5,092 nt of DNA from CAYVAP01 sp964521065 (lineage in GTDB: Bacteria > Bacteroidota > Bacteroidia > J057). The notes under the pieces are model-generated. The model was not told the origin of the DNA. It was given only the letters and a program-made list of their open reading frames with translations, and searched no databases. The translations under genes were made by a program, and so were the position numbers. This document shows positions 1-5,050 of this stretch, piece after piece (the first letter of the stretch is position 1; the number at the start of each line of letters is the position of its first letter). The stretch is taken from NCBI GenBank assembly GCA_964521065.1, contig CAZFPQ010000397.1, positions 1-5,092 of the forward strand. The letters run 5' to 3'.

Positions 1-108
1 TGGCCTGAAATGCAGAAGTTTTTTGCTTACTTTTTTCAAAAAAAGTAAGGCCCGCGGCAGGCGACACTGCTAATGATTAAGGGCAACTTTTTGGCTAAAG
101 TCCAGCTT
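1..108 (-). repeat. Interspersed repeat, copy 1 (truncated by window edge)
   Basis: The reverse complement of this stretch matches 3698-3858 along almost its whole length. Shared blocks include agctggacttt, attagcag, tcgcctg, ggccttac, the A/T palindrome, aaaaaacttc and gcatttcaggcca. It contains a near-perfect hairpin at 26-49 (CTTAC, a T run, one C, an A run, GTAAG). Copy 1 lacks about 47 nt that copy 2 carries between tcgcctg and ggccttac: only 5 nt (53-57) separate these blocks here. The match still holds at base 1, so the repeat probably continues to the left of the window. No coding capacity is evident. By inference this is an intergenic repeat family, possibly also acting as a transcription terminator. 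Confidence 0.75.
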
Positions 109-122
109 AGTCGACAACTAAG
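106..122. repeat. Small inverted repeat CTTAGT-N5-ACTAAG
   Basis: Six-base arms CTTAGT (106-111) and ACTAAG (117-122) surround CGACA, right at the inner edge of repeat copy 1 and about 100 bp before vanZ. It could be a small hairpin or a protein-binding dyad. The sequence alone does not say which, and a 6-bp dyad can occur by chance. Confidence 0.3.
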
Positions 123-146
123 TCCTGAAGATGTTGGCTCAGACAA

Positions 147-154
147 TATTTTTG
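147..154 (+). promoter_or_regulatory. Candidate -7 promoter element (TATTTTTG) for vanZ-like gene
   Basis: TATTTTTG fits the Bacteroidota -7 consensus TAnnTTTG exactly and lies 66 bp upstream of the VanZ-like start. The position expected for the -33 element (TTG, 19 bp upstream) reads CTG at 125-127, a 2 of 3 match. In AT-rich intergenic DNA the -7 motif alone is weak evidence. Confidence 0.35.
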
Positions 155-220
155 CTCGCATTTTGCTTAGGAGTCATGTAATTATGGAACTCATTAGTCT
201 TCACATTTATACTAGAGGCT

Positions 221-688
221 ATGTCTGAGGACCTTCAAGATTCTGTTCCTCGTTTTCACCCTTTCCTCACCTACTGGCTACCCTGGATCTTGTGGATGGC
301 CTTGATATTTTTTTTATCTGATCGCCCTAAGCAGGAATCTCTCCAGATGAGCGGTTGGTTTTTGATTTTTTTCGAATGGCTGGGCTATACCTATGCCGAA
401 CTGGAGGCCATGCAGGTTGTTCTCCTCATCCGAAAACTGGCTCACTTTACCATCTATCTCATTCTGGCCTTGTGGACAGTCAGGCTTCAGCGCTACTATC
501 TTCCAGGCAAGAAATTCCCTTGGTGGGCTATTCTCTGGTGTTTGTTGTATGCCATTTCTGATGAAGTTCACCAGGCCTTCGTTCCAGGGCGAGGACCTCA
601 ACCCATTGACGTTGGCATCGATCTGCTGGGGGCTTTGTTTGGAGCATGGCTTTGGATTCAATATGAAAAAAGATATATATCTAAATAG
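221..688 (+). CDS. VanZ-like family integral membrane protein
   Basis: This is a 155-residue hydrophobic protein with the VanZ-like family layout. The first membrane segment (about residues 16-34) ends in FLSDRP (31-36). The family motif RKLAHF (71-76) opens a second segment (to about 88). A third segment (about 99-113) leads into SDEVHQAFVPGRGPQPID (113-130), and a fourth covers about 131-147. The SDE-hQ-f-pgR-D signature is the family hallmark and is intact, and the length is typical. The biochemical function of VanZ-like proteins is not settled. The family is named after the teicoplanin-resistance gene vanZ, but the chromosomal Bacteroidota members are not shown to confer resistance, so I infer only an inner-membrane protein. 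ATG at 221 is the first usable start, and no Shine-Dalgarno sequence is visible. No terminator follows it clearly, so some read-through towards odhB is possible across the 238-bp gap. Confidence 0.88.
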   Translation: MSEDLQDSVPRFHPFLTYWLPWILWMALIFFLSDRPKQESLQMSGWFLIFFEWLGYTYAELEAMQVVLLIRKLAHFTIYLILALWTVRLQRYYLPGKKFPWWAILWCLLYAISDEVHQAFVPGRGPQPIDVGIDLLGALFGAWLWIQYEKRYISK

Positions 689-726
689 GTCCCAAAGTAA
701 GCCCCTGCATTCTTTCAAAATTCTCT

Positions 727-734
727 TACCTTTG
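727..734 (+). promoter_or_regulatory. Candidate -7 promoter element (TACCTTTG) for odhB
   Basis: TACCTTTG matches TAnnTTTG exactly and is the only perfect match I found between vanZ and odhB. With 19-bp spacing the -33 position reads CTG (705-707) rather than TTG, so support is partial. If used, transcription would start near 741 and give a leader of about 185 nt containing both hairpins described below. Confidence 0.35.
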
Positions 735-809
735 CTTAGAGGTTGTTTGAAATTTTCCTCTCTAGTCCAAACTTGTCTCTTGGGAACCTGGATGTGTCAC
801 TTTTCCTTA

Positions 810-825
810 AAATAGTTCGCTATTT
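810..825 (+). other. Hairpin with TTCG loop in the odhB leader
   Basis: AAATAG (810-815), loop TTCG (816-819) and CTATTT (820-825, starting with the C that pairs G815) form a perfect 6-bp stem. The loop sequence is that of a UUCG tetraloop, but the closing pair is G-C rather than the especially stable C-G. No T run follows, so it is not a standard terminator of the upstream gene. It may be leader RNA structure. Confidence 0.45.
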
Positions 826-854
826 ATCGAAGAATTTCCTTTCAACTTTCCCAA

Positions 855-880
855 GATCACTTGTTTGGCTTCAAGTGATC
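855..880. promoter_or_regulatory. Perfect 9-bp inverted repeat upstream of odhB (operator or leader hairpin)
   Basis: GATCACTTG (855-863) and CAAGTGATC (872-880) are perfect reverse complements separated by 8 nt (TTTGGCTT), ending 46 nt before the odhB start codon. No T tract follows on either strand, which argues against a terminator. It could be the binding site of a dimeric regulator or a hairpin in the leader mRNA. The arm length makes a chance dyad unlikely, but the regulator is unknown. Confidence 0.5.
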
Positions 881-926
881 AAAATCCAAACAGTCTCTAA
901 GGGAACGCACAAAAAATACATAACCC

Positions 927-2192
927 ATGATTGTCGAAATAAAAGTTCCGAGTCCCGGCGAATCAATCACTGAAGTAGAAATTGAAGCCTGGCTGGTGGA
1001 AGATGGCGCGGTGGTAGAGATGGATGATGAACTGGCAGAAATCAACTCAGACAAAGCTACCCTTACCGTGAATGCGGAATCAGGTGGTGTAGTTCAGATC
1101 CTCGCGGCAGAAGGTGATACCGTAGAGGTCGGTCAGGTGATTGCCAAAATTGATACTGAAGCAGCAGGAGCCGCCAATGGAGGAGGAGATGCCACTCCGG
1201 CAAAGGAGGATCAAGCCGCAGACACGCCTGCTTCTACGCCATCTAGCAATGGCAGCTCTGCTAGTGGACATCCTTCCGTATCTGCTCAGAAAATGATGAC
1301 TGAGCAAGGCATCAAGGAAGGTGCAGTCGAAGGCTCTGGCCGCGGAGGCAGGGTCACAAAAACCGACGTGGTGAACTACGCCAAGGAAGGCAAGGCTACA
1401 CCTCCCCCAGCTAAAAAAGAAGCACCTGCCAAACAGGAAAAGAAAGAAGAACGGCCCTTACCTGGCTTGCCCGTATTGGGATCCAGCGGGGAGCGCAGCC
1501 AGCGCCGAGAAAAGATGAGTACCCTGCGGAGGAAGATCGCAGATCGTCTCGTTTCCGTAAAAAATGAGACTGCCATGCTCACCACCTTCAACGAAGTGGA
1601 TCTCAAGGCGGTGATGGACATGCGCAAGCAGTACAAAGAAAAGTTCAAGGAGATTCATGGAGTCAACCTGGGATTCATGTCTTTCTTTACCAAGGCCGTT
1701 TGCATGGCTTTACAAGAGTTTCCCGGGGTCAACGCACAGATCGATGGCAAGGAGATGGTTTTCCATGATTACTGCGACATTGGTATTGCAGTATCTAGCG
1801 ACCGGGGTCTGGTGGTGCCAGTCATCCGTGACGCTCACCAAATGAACCTTGCTCAGTTGGAGCAATCTGTATTGCACTATGCCCTCAAAGCGAGAGCTGG
1901 TCAAATTACCATCGACGACATGACAGGAGGAACCTTCACCATCACCAATGGTGGGGTATTTGGGTCTATGTTGTCAACCCCCATCATCAACCCTCCTCAA
2001 TCTGCGATATTAGGCATGCACAACATCGTACAGCGCCCCGTAGCCATCAATGGCGAAGTGGTGATCCGTCCGATCATGTATGTCGCTTTGTCTTATGACC
2101 ACCGCATCATTGATGGCAAGGAAGCCGTTTCTTTCTTATATAAAATCAAGGAAAGACTGGAAGACCCCTCTCGCATGCTGCTAGAGGTATAG
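927..2192 (+). CDS. odhB: 2-oxoglutarate dehydrogenase E2 (dihydrolipoyllysine-residue succinyltransferase)
   Basis: This is the E2 core of the 2-oxoglutarate dehydrogenase complex, which transfers the succinyl group from lipoyl-lysine to CoA in the TCA cycle in the cytoplasm. The 421 residues show the full E2 order. A lipoyl domain (about 1-76) carries the lipoylated lysine K43 in INSDKATLTV. A flexible Ala/Pro/Gly linker follows (about 78-113), then the peripheral-subunit-binding domain (about 114-152: HPSVSAQKMM through GRVTKTDVV) and a second Lys/Glu/Pro-rich linker (about 153-195). The catalytic acyltransferase domain (about 196-421) has TFTITNGGVFGS (336-347) and the active-site motif SYDHRIIDG (389-397; H392 and D396). 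The STPIINPPQSAILGMH stretch (350-365) and the C-terminus are SucB-like, favouring succinyl- over acetyl- or branched-chain E2. The E1 gene (odhA/sucA), often adjacent, is not in the window. ATG 927 starts exactly at the lipoyl domain; there is no Shine-Dalgarno sequence. A strong terminator follows. Confidence 0.96.
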   Translation: MIVEIKVPSPGESITEVEIEAWLVEDGAVVEMDDELAEINSDKATLTVNAESGGVVQILAAEGDTVEVGQVIAKIDTEAAGAANGGGDATPAKEDQAADTPASTPSSNGSSASGHPSVSAQKMMTEQGIKEGAVEGSGRGGRVTKTDVVNYAKEGKATPPPAKKEAPAKQEKKEERPLPGLPVLGSSGERSQRREKMSTLRRKIADRLVSVKNETAMLTTFNEVDLKAVMDMRKQYKEKFKEIHGVNLGFMSFFTKAVCMALQEFPGVNAQIDGKEMVFHDYCDIGIAVSSDRGLVVPVIRDAHQMNLAQLEQSVLHYALKARAGQITIDDMTGGTFTITNGGVFGSMLSTPIINPPQSAILGMHNIVQRPVAINGEVVIRPIMYVALSYDHRIIDGKEAVSFLYKIKERLEDPSRMLLEV

Positions 2193-2219
2193 CTTGCAGA
2201 ACAGATCTGATATTTTGTG

Positions 2220-2260
2220 TACCAGGGAGAAAGTCACCTCTTTCTCTCTGGTATTTTTAT
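2220..2260 (+). terminator. Intrinsic terminator of odhB
   Basis: Bases 2221-2233 (ACCAGGGAGAAAG) pair with 2240-2252 (CTTTCTCTCTGGT) over 13 bp with one G-T pair. T2220-A2253 can extend the stem. The loop is TCACCT (2234-2239) and the stem is followed by ATTTTTAT. The hairpin begins 28 nt after the odhB stop codon and has the classic form. Confidence 0.88.
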
Positions 2261-2296
2261 TCTAAAAATCAGAAAAAATCCTTTTGTGAATCATAT

Positions 2297-2386
2297 ATGA
2301 AAAAACAAATAACATGGGTAATAAGTCTTGCCATTAGTATTCGGAAGCTCCTGGTTCATAGCCTAGTACAAAAAATGACCAAATAG
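2297..2386 (+). pseudogene. Short signal-peptide-like ORF, probable remnant
   Basis: An ATG at 2297 opens a 29-codon frame beginning MKKQITWVISLAIS, which resembles the basic and hydrophobic start of a secretory signal peptide, and stops at TAG 2384-2386. Around codon 15 another frame continues the hydrophobic character (FGSSWFIA, then a stop), as if a single-base change broke a longer exported protein. Nothing downstream to 2531 remains open at useful length, so no mature domain can be identified. It could equally be a chance ORF in AT-rich DNA. I list it as a possible remnant only. Confidence 0.25.
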
Positions 2387-2416
2387 GTAGAAAAGATGAC
2401 CATCCAAGGTTGACCA
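2376..2416 (+). repeat. Three TGACCA direct repeats upstream of the GGR-family gene
   Basis: TGACCA occurs at 2376-2381, 2397-2402 and 2411-2416 (start-to-start distances 21 and 14 bp), within 160 bp upstream of the next gene and just before a 15-bp palindrome. Spacing near multiples of the helical turn is suggestive for the first pair only. It may be a regulator-binding cluster or coincidence. Confidence 0.3.
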
Positions 2417-2419
2417 TGG

Positions 2420-2434
2420 GTGCAAAACTTGCAC
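2420..2434. promoter_or_regulatory. Palindrome GTGCAA-AAC-TTGCAC, operator-like
   Basis: Six-base arms GTGCAA (2420-2425) and TTGCAC (2429-2434) are perfect reverse complements around AAC, about 98 bp upstream of the GGR-family start codon. The form is that of a site for a dimeric transcription factor. A short CTTTTTG run follows (2436-2442), so a weak terminator hairpin with a 3-nt loop is an alternative reading. Confidence 0.4.
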
Positions 2435-2531
2435 GCTTTTTGTATATTGAAATTGCGTCAATCACGAAAATGACAAGTCCTAAAATTTTGCCCCTATTGA
2501 TCTTTTCTCACATTAATGATTCAGTTTCTGT

Positions 2532-3677
2532 ATGTCATCCTCTGCCTTGCCATTTGACGTAATCATCATAGGGGCAGGACCCGCTGGCACTTCCGCTGCA
2601 TTGAGCTTTCAAACAGCTCAGCTGCGTGTCCTCCTGTTAGATCAATATGAATTTCCCAGGGAAAAAATGTGCGGGGACCACATCCCCCGTAGGGCAGTTG
2701 AGGTATTGAAGCGCATCAATCCCGATTTATCTGAGCCATTTGATCGCTTACCGGTACACCTCCGTACCTATAGAACTCGCTTGGCTACCGATCATGGTGA
2801 CCCTTTCGAATTGGAGTCTGAGATTCCCGCCTATACCTGTCGCCGGGAATGCTATGATGAAATGCTCCTAAATTTGGTCAAAGACCATACGGATGTAGAG
2901 GTTCACGAAGGCGAAAAAGTCTTATCGCTCGTGCAGGAGTCTGATCACGTCTTGGTTCAAACGGCAGTTGGAAAGTATCACGCCAAGATGGTCATTGGAT
3001 GTGATGGCAGCCGATCCTTAACTAGTAAGTACTTAAGGGGGGAAGAAACCGATCGGAAATATTTTGGGGCCGCCATCCGGGCCTATTATCAAGGGGTAGG
3101 AGGCATGGCCATGGATCGAACCGAAATATTTATTCAAAAAAAACACCTACCAGGTTATTTTTGGCTTTTCCCCCTGCCAGATGGCCAGGTCAATGCAGGC
3201 TTCGGCATTCGCACTCGTATTGCCTCTAGGCGTAAATTAGACCTAAAGGAAACCATGCATGCCTTTATCGAGGCATCTCCAGAGCTAAAGGAACGATTTA
3301 CAGAAGCCTCTTTGGTCAGTCAGATGGAGTATGAATTGCCCTTCTCCTCTCAACAGGTTCCGGTATCAGGAAACCAAGTGCTGCTAGCAGGGGATGCAGC
3401 TTCTTTATTTGATCCTTTTTCACCCGAAGGGATCAGCCACGCTACCCTAAGTGGTCACTTGGCGGCCCTGCAAGTGATTCGATGTTTTGAAGACGAGCGC
3501 TTTGATGGAGACTATTTAAAAGCATACGACACCACTCTTTGGAAGGGCCTTGGGTCTGGAATTCGCCAAAAAAGCTGGGTCCACCAAATGGCTGCAACTT
3601 ACCCTGGCTTAGTGGATCTCAGTCTCCGTATGATTCAGTTTGCACCAGTCAGGCAATTGGTCCGTCGCTACCTGTGA
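2532..3677 (+). CDS. Geranylgeranyl reductase-family FAD-dependent oxidoreductase
   Basis: This 381-residue flavoprotein belongs to the geranylgeranyl reductase (GGR) family within the PHBH-like FAD oxidoreductases. An N-terminal Rossmann fold shows VIIIGAGPAGTSAA (10-23), which binds the FAD ADP moiety. FPREKMCGD (41-49) matches the family's PRxKxCG segment. GCDGSRS (156-162) is the DG motif. The LPGYFWLFP stretch (206-214) matches the YxWxFP motif characteristic of GGR proteins, and LAGDAASLFDPFSPEGI (285-301) is the second FAD-binding motif. Length is near the family norm. Known members reduce double bonds of isoprenoid chains or act on related lipids and quinones. The substrate here cannot be deduced and no isoprenoid gene is adjacent. 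The start at 2532 lies just before the Rossmann strand, leaving a short tail. No strong TAnnTTTG element is visible upstream; AAATTTTG at 2483-2490 is one base off, with no -33 partner. Repeat copy 2 begins about 20 bp after the stop. Confidence 0.88.
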   Translation: MSSSALPFDVIIIGAGPAGTSAALSFQTAQLRVLLLDQYEFPREKMCGDHIPRRAVEVLKRINPDLSEPFDRLPVHLRTYRTRLATDHGDPFELESEIPAYTCRRECYDEMLLNLVKDHTDVEVHEGEKVLSLVQESDHVLVQTAVGKYHAKMVIGCDGSRSLTSKYLRGEETDRKYFGAAIRAYYQGVGGMAMDRTEIFIQKKHLPGYFWLFPLPDGQVNAGFGIRTRIASRRKLDLKETMHAFIEASPELKERFTEASLVSQMEYELPFSSQQVPVSGNQVLLAGDAASLFDPFSPEGISHATLSGHLAALQVIRCFEDERFDGDYLKAYDTTLWKGLGSGIRQKSWVHQMAATYPGLVDLSLRMIQFAPVRQLVRRYL

Positions 3678-3749
3678 TTGAAGGGAGGGGATACCGTTAG
3701 CTGGACTTTGGCCAAAATCTTACCCTTATGCCATTAGCAGTATCGCCTG

Positions 3750-3785
3750 TCCCGCGCCGCTTTGCGGCATCTTCGACAAGCGGGA
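3750..3785 (+). other. Nested hairpin in repeat copy 2
   Basis: TCCCGC (3750-3755) pairs with GCGGGA (3780-3785). Inside it GCCGC (3756-3760) pairs with GCGGC (3764-3768) around TTT. The two stems abut, giving a compact GC-rich fold. This structure lies in the block that copy 1 lacks. Confidence 0.5.
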
Positions 3786-3806
3786 TTTCGCAAGCTCAGC
3801 CGGCCT

Positions 3807-3827
3807 TACTTTTTTTGAAAAAAAGTA
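3807..3827. terminator. A/T palindromic hairpin, possible bidirectional terminator
   Basis: TACTTTTTTT (3807-3816), G3817, then AAAAAAAGTA (3818-3827) is a perfect 10-bp inverted repeat around one base. It sits between convergent genes. The A-run/T-run form could help terminate transcription from both sides, although it lacks the GC-rich stem of a classic terminator. The same palindrome is present in copy 1 (26-49). Confidence 0.4.
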
Positions 3828-3913
3828 CTGTGTTAAAAAACTTCGGCATTTCAGGCCAGTCCGCTAAACCGCCCCAGTACACCAAATGTCGCCCAGCGCC
3901 GCCTCAGGCTCAC

Positions 3914-4384
3914 CTAGGGCTTCCCTGTCTGCATTTCTTGCCTGCGCATGGGCATGCGATCGATCACCCTGAAAAGCTCCTGTGACGTAAATGGTGAGGA
4001 AAATTTCTGCATTTTGCGCCCTCCATCCTTCCCTACCAATATCACTTGGCTAGGGTGATGGCCTAAGTCATACTTTTTCTGTATTACTTGGCAGGCCTCG
4101 GGAGAATACTCCTGTCCCAATTGATCCAAACCTCCTGAGTTCGAGACCCACAACCAGATCAAGTCTCGGTCTTTCCATTCAAGCATATACTGAGCTTGAA
4201 CCTCGAGTTGTGCCTGGATGAGTTCATCTGTCGCTTCCTCGCTCACGATAATGACAAGCCGGTTTTTCCAAAGAAACCCACCTAGGGGATTGGCAGGCGT
4301 TTGAGCGTGAGTTTCCTGAGTAAAAGCTAGCCCTATCCCAATCAGACAACAAAAACAAGCAAAGAGGCCGTCCCATGATGTCAT
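3914..4384 (-). CDS. DUF4174 domain-containing secreted protein
   Basis: This 156-residue protein has a hydrophobic N-terminus (about 6-22) followed by THAQTP, consistent with a Sec signal peptide cleaved near residue 28. The mature part fits DUF4174: NPLGGFLWKNRLVIIV (32-47) is the opening strand, VILVGKDGG (114-122) precedes the final region, and IDRMPMRRQEM (141-151) is the family's C-terminal signature. The domain has a thioredoxin-like look (a strand followed by helix-strand and a late G-K-DGG turn) but no CxxC pair is visible, so a redox role is not supported. Function is unknown; an envelope or periplasmic location is inferred. It is convergent with the GGR-family gene and divergent from rpsT, with 182 bp between the two starts. 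No CAAAnnTA (minus-strand -7) motif was found upstream. A start inside the leader is possible but would shorten the signal peptide. Confidence 0.82.
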   Translation of the reverse strand: MTSWDGLFACFCCLIGIGLAFTQETHAQTPANPLGGFLWKNRLVIIVSEEATDELIQAQLEVQAQYMLEWKDRDLIWLWVSNSGGLDQLGQEYSPEACQVIQKKYDLGHHPSQVILVGKDGGRKMQKFSSPFTSQELFRVIDRMPMRRQEMQTGKP

Positions 4385-4492
4385 AAGAGTATTTATCTTT
4401 CAAACCGGGAAGAGGGAAATTGTTTTCAGAAGGCCTCAGTCCCTATTTACCAAGTAGAAAAAGGGAAGGGCCATAAATCCCTGCACATCTCC

Positions 4493-4522
4493 TTGCCATT
4501 TCAAGTCAAAGTCGTATATTTG
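4493..4522 (+). promoter_or_regulatory. rpsT promoter, Bacteroidota type
   Basis: TTG (4493-4495), 19 bp, then TATATTTG (4515-4522) matches the Bacteroidota housekeeping promoter (TTG at -33, TAnnTTTG at -7) exactly. Transcription should start near 4529, giving a leader of about 38 nt before rpsT. This is the best promoter in the window and the strongest single hint of phylum. Confidence 0.78.
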
Positions 4523-4566
4523 CATCCTCTAAATCCGCACTGAGCAAAAGAAGACAAGAAGAATTT

Positions 4567-4821
4567 ATGGCAAATACCAAATCCGCCAAGAAGAGAGTAC
4601 GTCAGGCCGCGAAGCGCCGCCTAAGAAATCGATACAAGCGCACCACCATGCGCACTTACATTAAGCGTCTGCGCGCTACCACCGATCACCAAGAAGCTCA
4701 GGAGATGCTTCCCAAAGTGGTTAGCCTCATTGATCGTGTGGCCAAAGCCAACATCATTCACAAGAACCAAGCCGCTAACTTGAAGGGCAAGCTGACTAAG
4801 TACGTCAATAGCCTAGCCTAG
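4567..4821 (+). CDS. rpsT: 30S ribosomal protein S20
   Basis: This is small-subunit ribosomal protein S20, which binds 16S rRNA and acts in 30S assembly. It has 84 residues, the usual length. The start MANTKSAKKRVRQAAKRR is the canonical S20 opening, with a Lys/Arg-rich first helix, followed by TMRTYIKRLR (27-36) and the C-terminal segment containing IIHKNQAANLKGKL (63-76), where HKN-AA-K-K-L is conserved in the family. The protein is expected to be an all-helical bundle. The purine-rich AAGAAG at 4557-4562 is at most a weak ribosome-binding site. The gene appears monocistronic, with its own promoter (4493-4522) and terminator (4857-4890). Nothing unusual is seen. Confidence 0.97.
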   Translation: MANTKSAKKRVRQAAKRRLRNRYKRTTMRTYIKRLRATTDHQEAQEMLPKVVSLIDRVAKANIIHKNQAANLKGKLTKYVNSLA

Positions 4822-4856
4822 TCGTTAGCTCCAACGGTGCGGTTTACCGAAATATG

Positions 4857-4890
4857 CCCCAACTCATATATATGAGTTGGGGTTTTTGTT
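4857..4890 (+). terminator. Intrinsic terminator of rpsT
   Basis: CCCCAACTCATA (4857-4868) and TATGAGTTGGGG (4871-4882) form a 12-bp perfect stem around TA, so the whole 26 bp is a perfect palindrome, followed by TTTTTGTTTG. It lies 36 nt after the rpsT stop. The T run is only on the plus side, so it acts for rpsT. Confidence 0.92.
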
Positions 4891-4990
4891 TGTCCGAATG
4901 GATGCAATGGAGTAGCTTTCTTACCCCGTAAGGAACACGAAAAAAATAACATGTCGCTTTTGCGTAGGAATTTTGTTCCAGATCAAGGAA

Positions 4991-5050
4991 GGAAAATCGA
5001 CCTTAGCGAGTCGAAGATTCCGACCCGTCGGAGCTAAGGGAGGATTTTCT
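4991..5050. other. Two-tier inverted repeat with internal hairpin, function unknown
   Basis: GAAAATC (4992-4998) pairs with GATTTTC (5043-5049), and CCTTAGC (5001-5007) pairs with GCTAAGG (5033-5039), separated by a small 2/3-nt internal loop. Inside, TCCGA (5019-5023) and TCGGA (5028-5032) form a hairpin with loop CCCG that abuts the outer stem. No T run follows, so it is not a plain terminator. It may be a structured RNA, a repeat-family member or a cruciform-type DNA site. There is no convincing gene in 4891-5092. Confidence 0.5.

Larger units (their letters stand above)
3698..3858 (+). repeat. Interspersed repeat, copy 2 (inverted relative to copy 1)
   Basis: This is the complete-looking partner of the element at 1-108, in opposite orientation. 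It fills most of the gap between the convergent GGR-family and DUF4174 genes. By eye the 3698-3749 half matches copy 1 at roughly 85% with small indels. A 52-nt block at 3750-3801 replaces 5 nt in copy 1. The GC-rich DNA from 3859 to the DUF4174 stop may be more of the same element, but copy 1 is cut off there so this cannot be tested within the window. Confidence 0.75.

Noticed and set aside
73..228. Plus-strand ORF of 51 codons whose stop overlaps the VanZ-like start (ATGTCTGA).
   Set aside because: The overlap resembles translational coupling, but the ORF starts inside the repeat, matches no family I recognise and has no supporting start signal. It is probably chance.
221..688. Reading the VanZ-like gene as a glycopeptide resistance determinant.
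   Set aside because: Family membership alone does not imply resistance, and no vanHAX-type or regulatory genes are nearby.
692..717. Stretch containing aaagtaagc and ctgcattc, similar to parts of the repeat (aaagtaagc, ctgcattt).
   Set aside because: Only two short blocks match, with a different spacing. This is too little to call a third, decayed copy.
393..815. Plus-strand 140-codon ORF overlapping the VanZ-like gene in another frame.
   Set aside because: It lies largely inside the VanZ-like gene, has no recognisable domain and its composition is that of an out-of-frame translation.
1..3858. Interpreting the inverted repeats as the ends of a transposon carrying the genes between them.
   Set aside because: No transposase is present, the enclosed genes include core TCA-cycle odhB, and the repeats are long, diverged and intergenic. 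A repeat family fits better.
3728..3985. Plus-strand 85-codon ORF across repeat copy 2 and the DUF4174 3' end.
   Set aside because: It is translation of repeat DNA and of the opposite strand of a real gene, with no protein-family features.
4823..4853. Small dyads CGTT/AACG and CGGT/ACCG just after rpsT.
   Set aside because: Four-base arms are too short to be significant, and a much stronger terminator follows immediately.
4951..5037. Plus-strand ORF of 28 codons starting MSLLRRNFVPDQ.
   Set aside because: It runs through the inverted repeat, has no promoter or ribosome-binding site and no recognised family. The RNA/DNA structure explains the sequence better.
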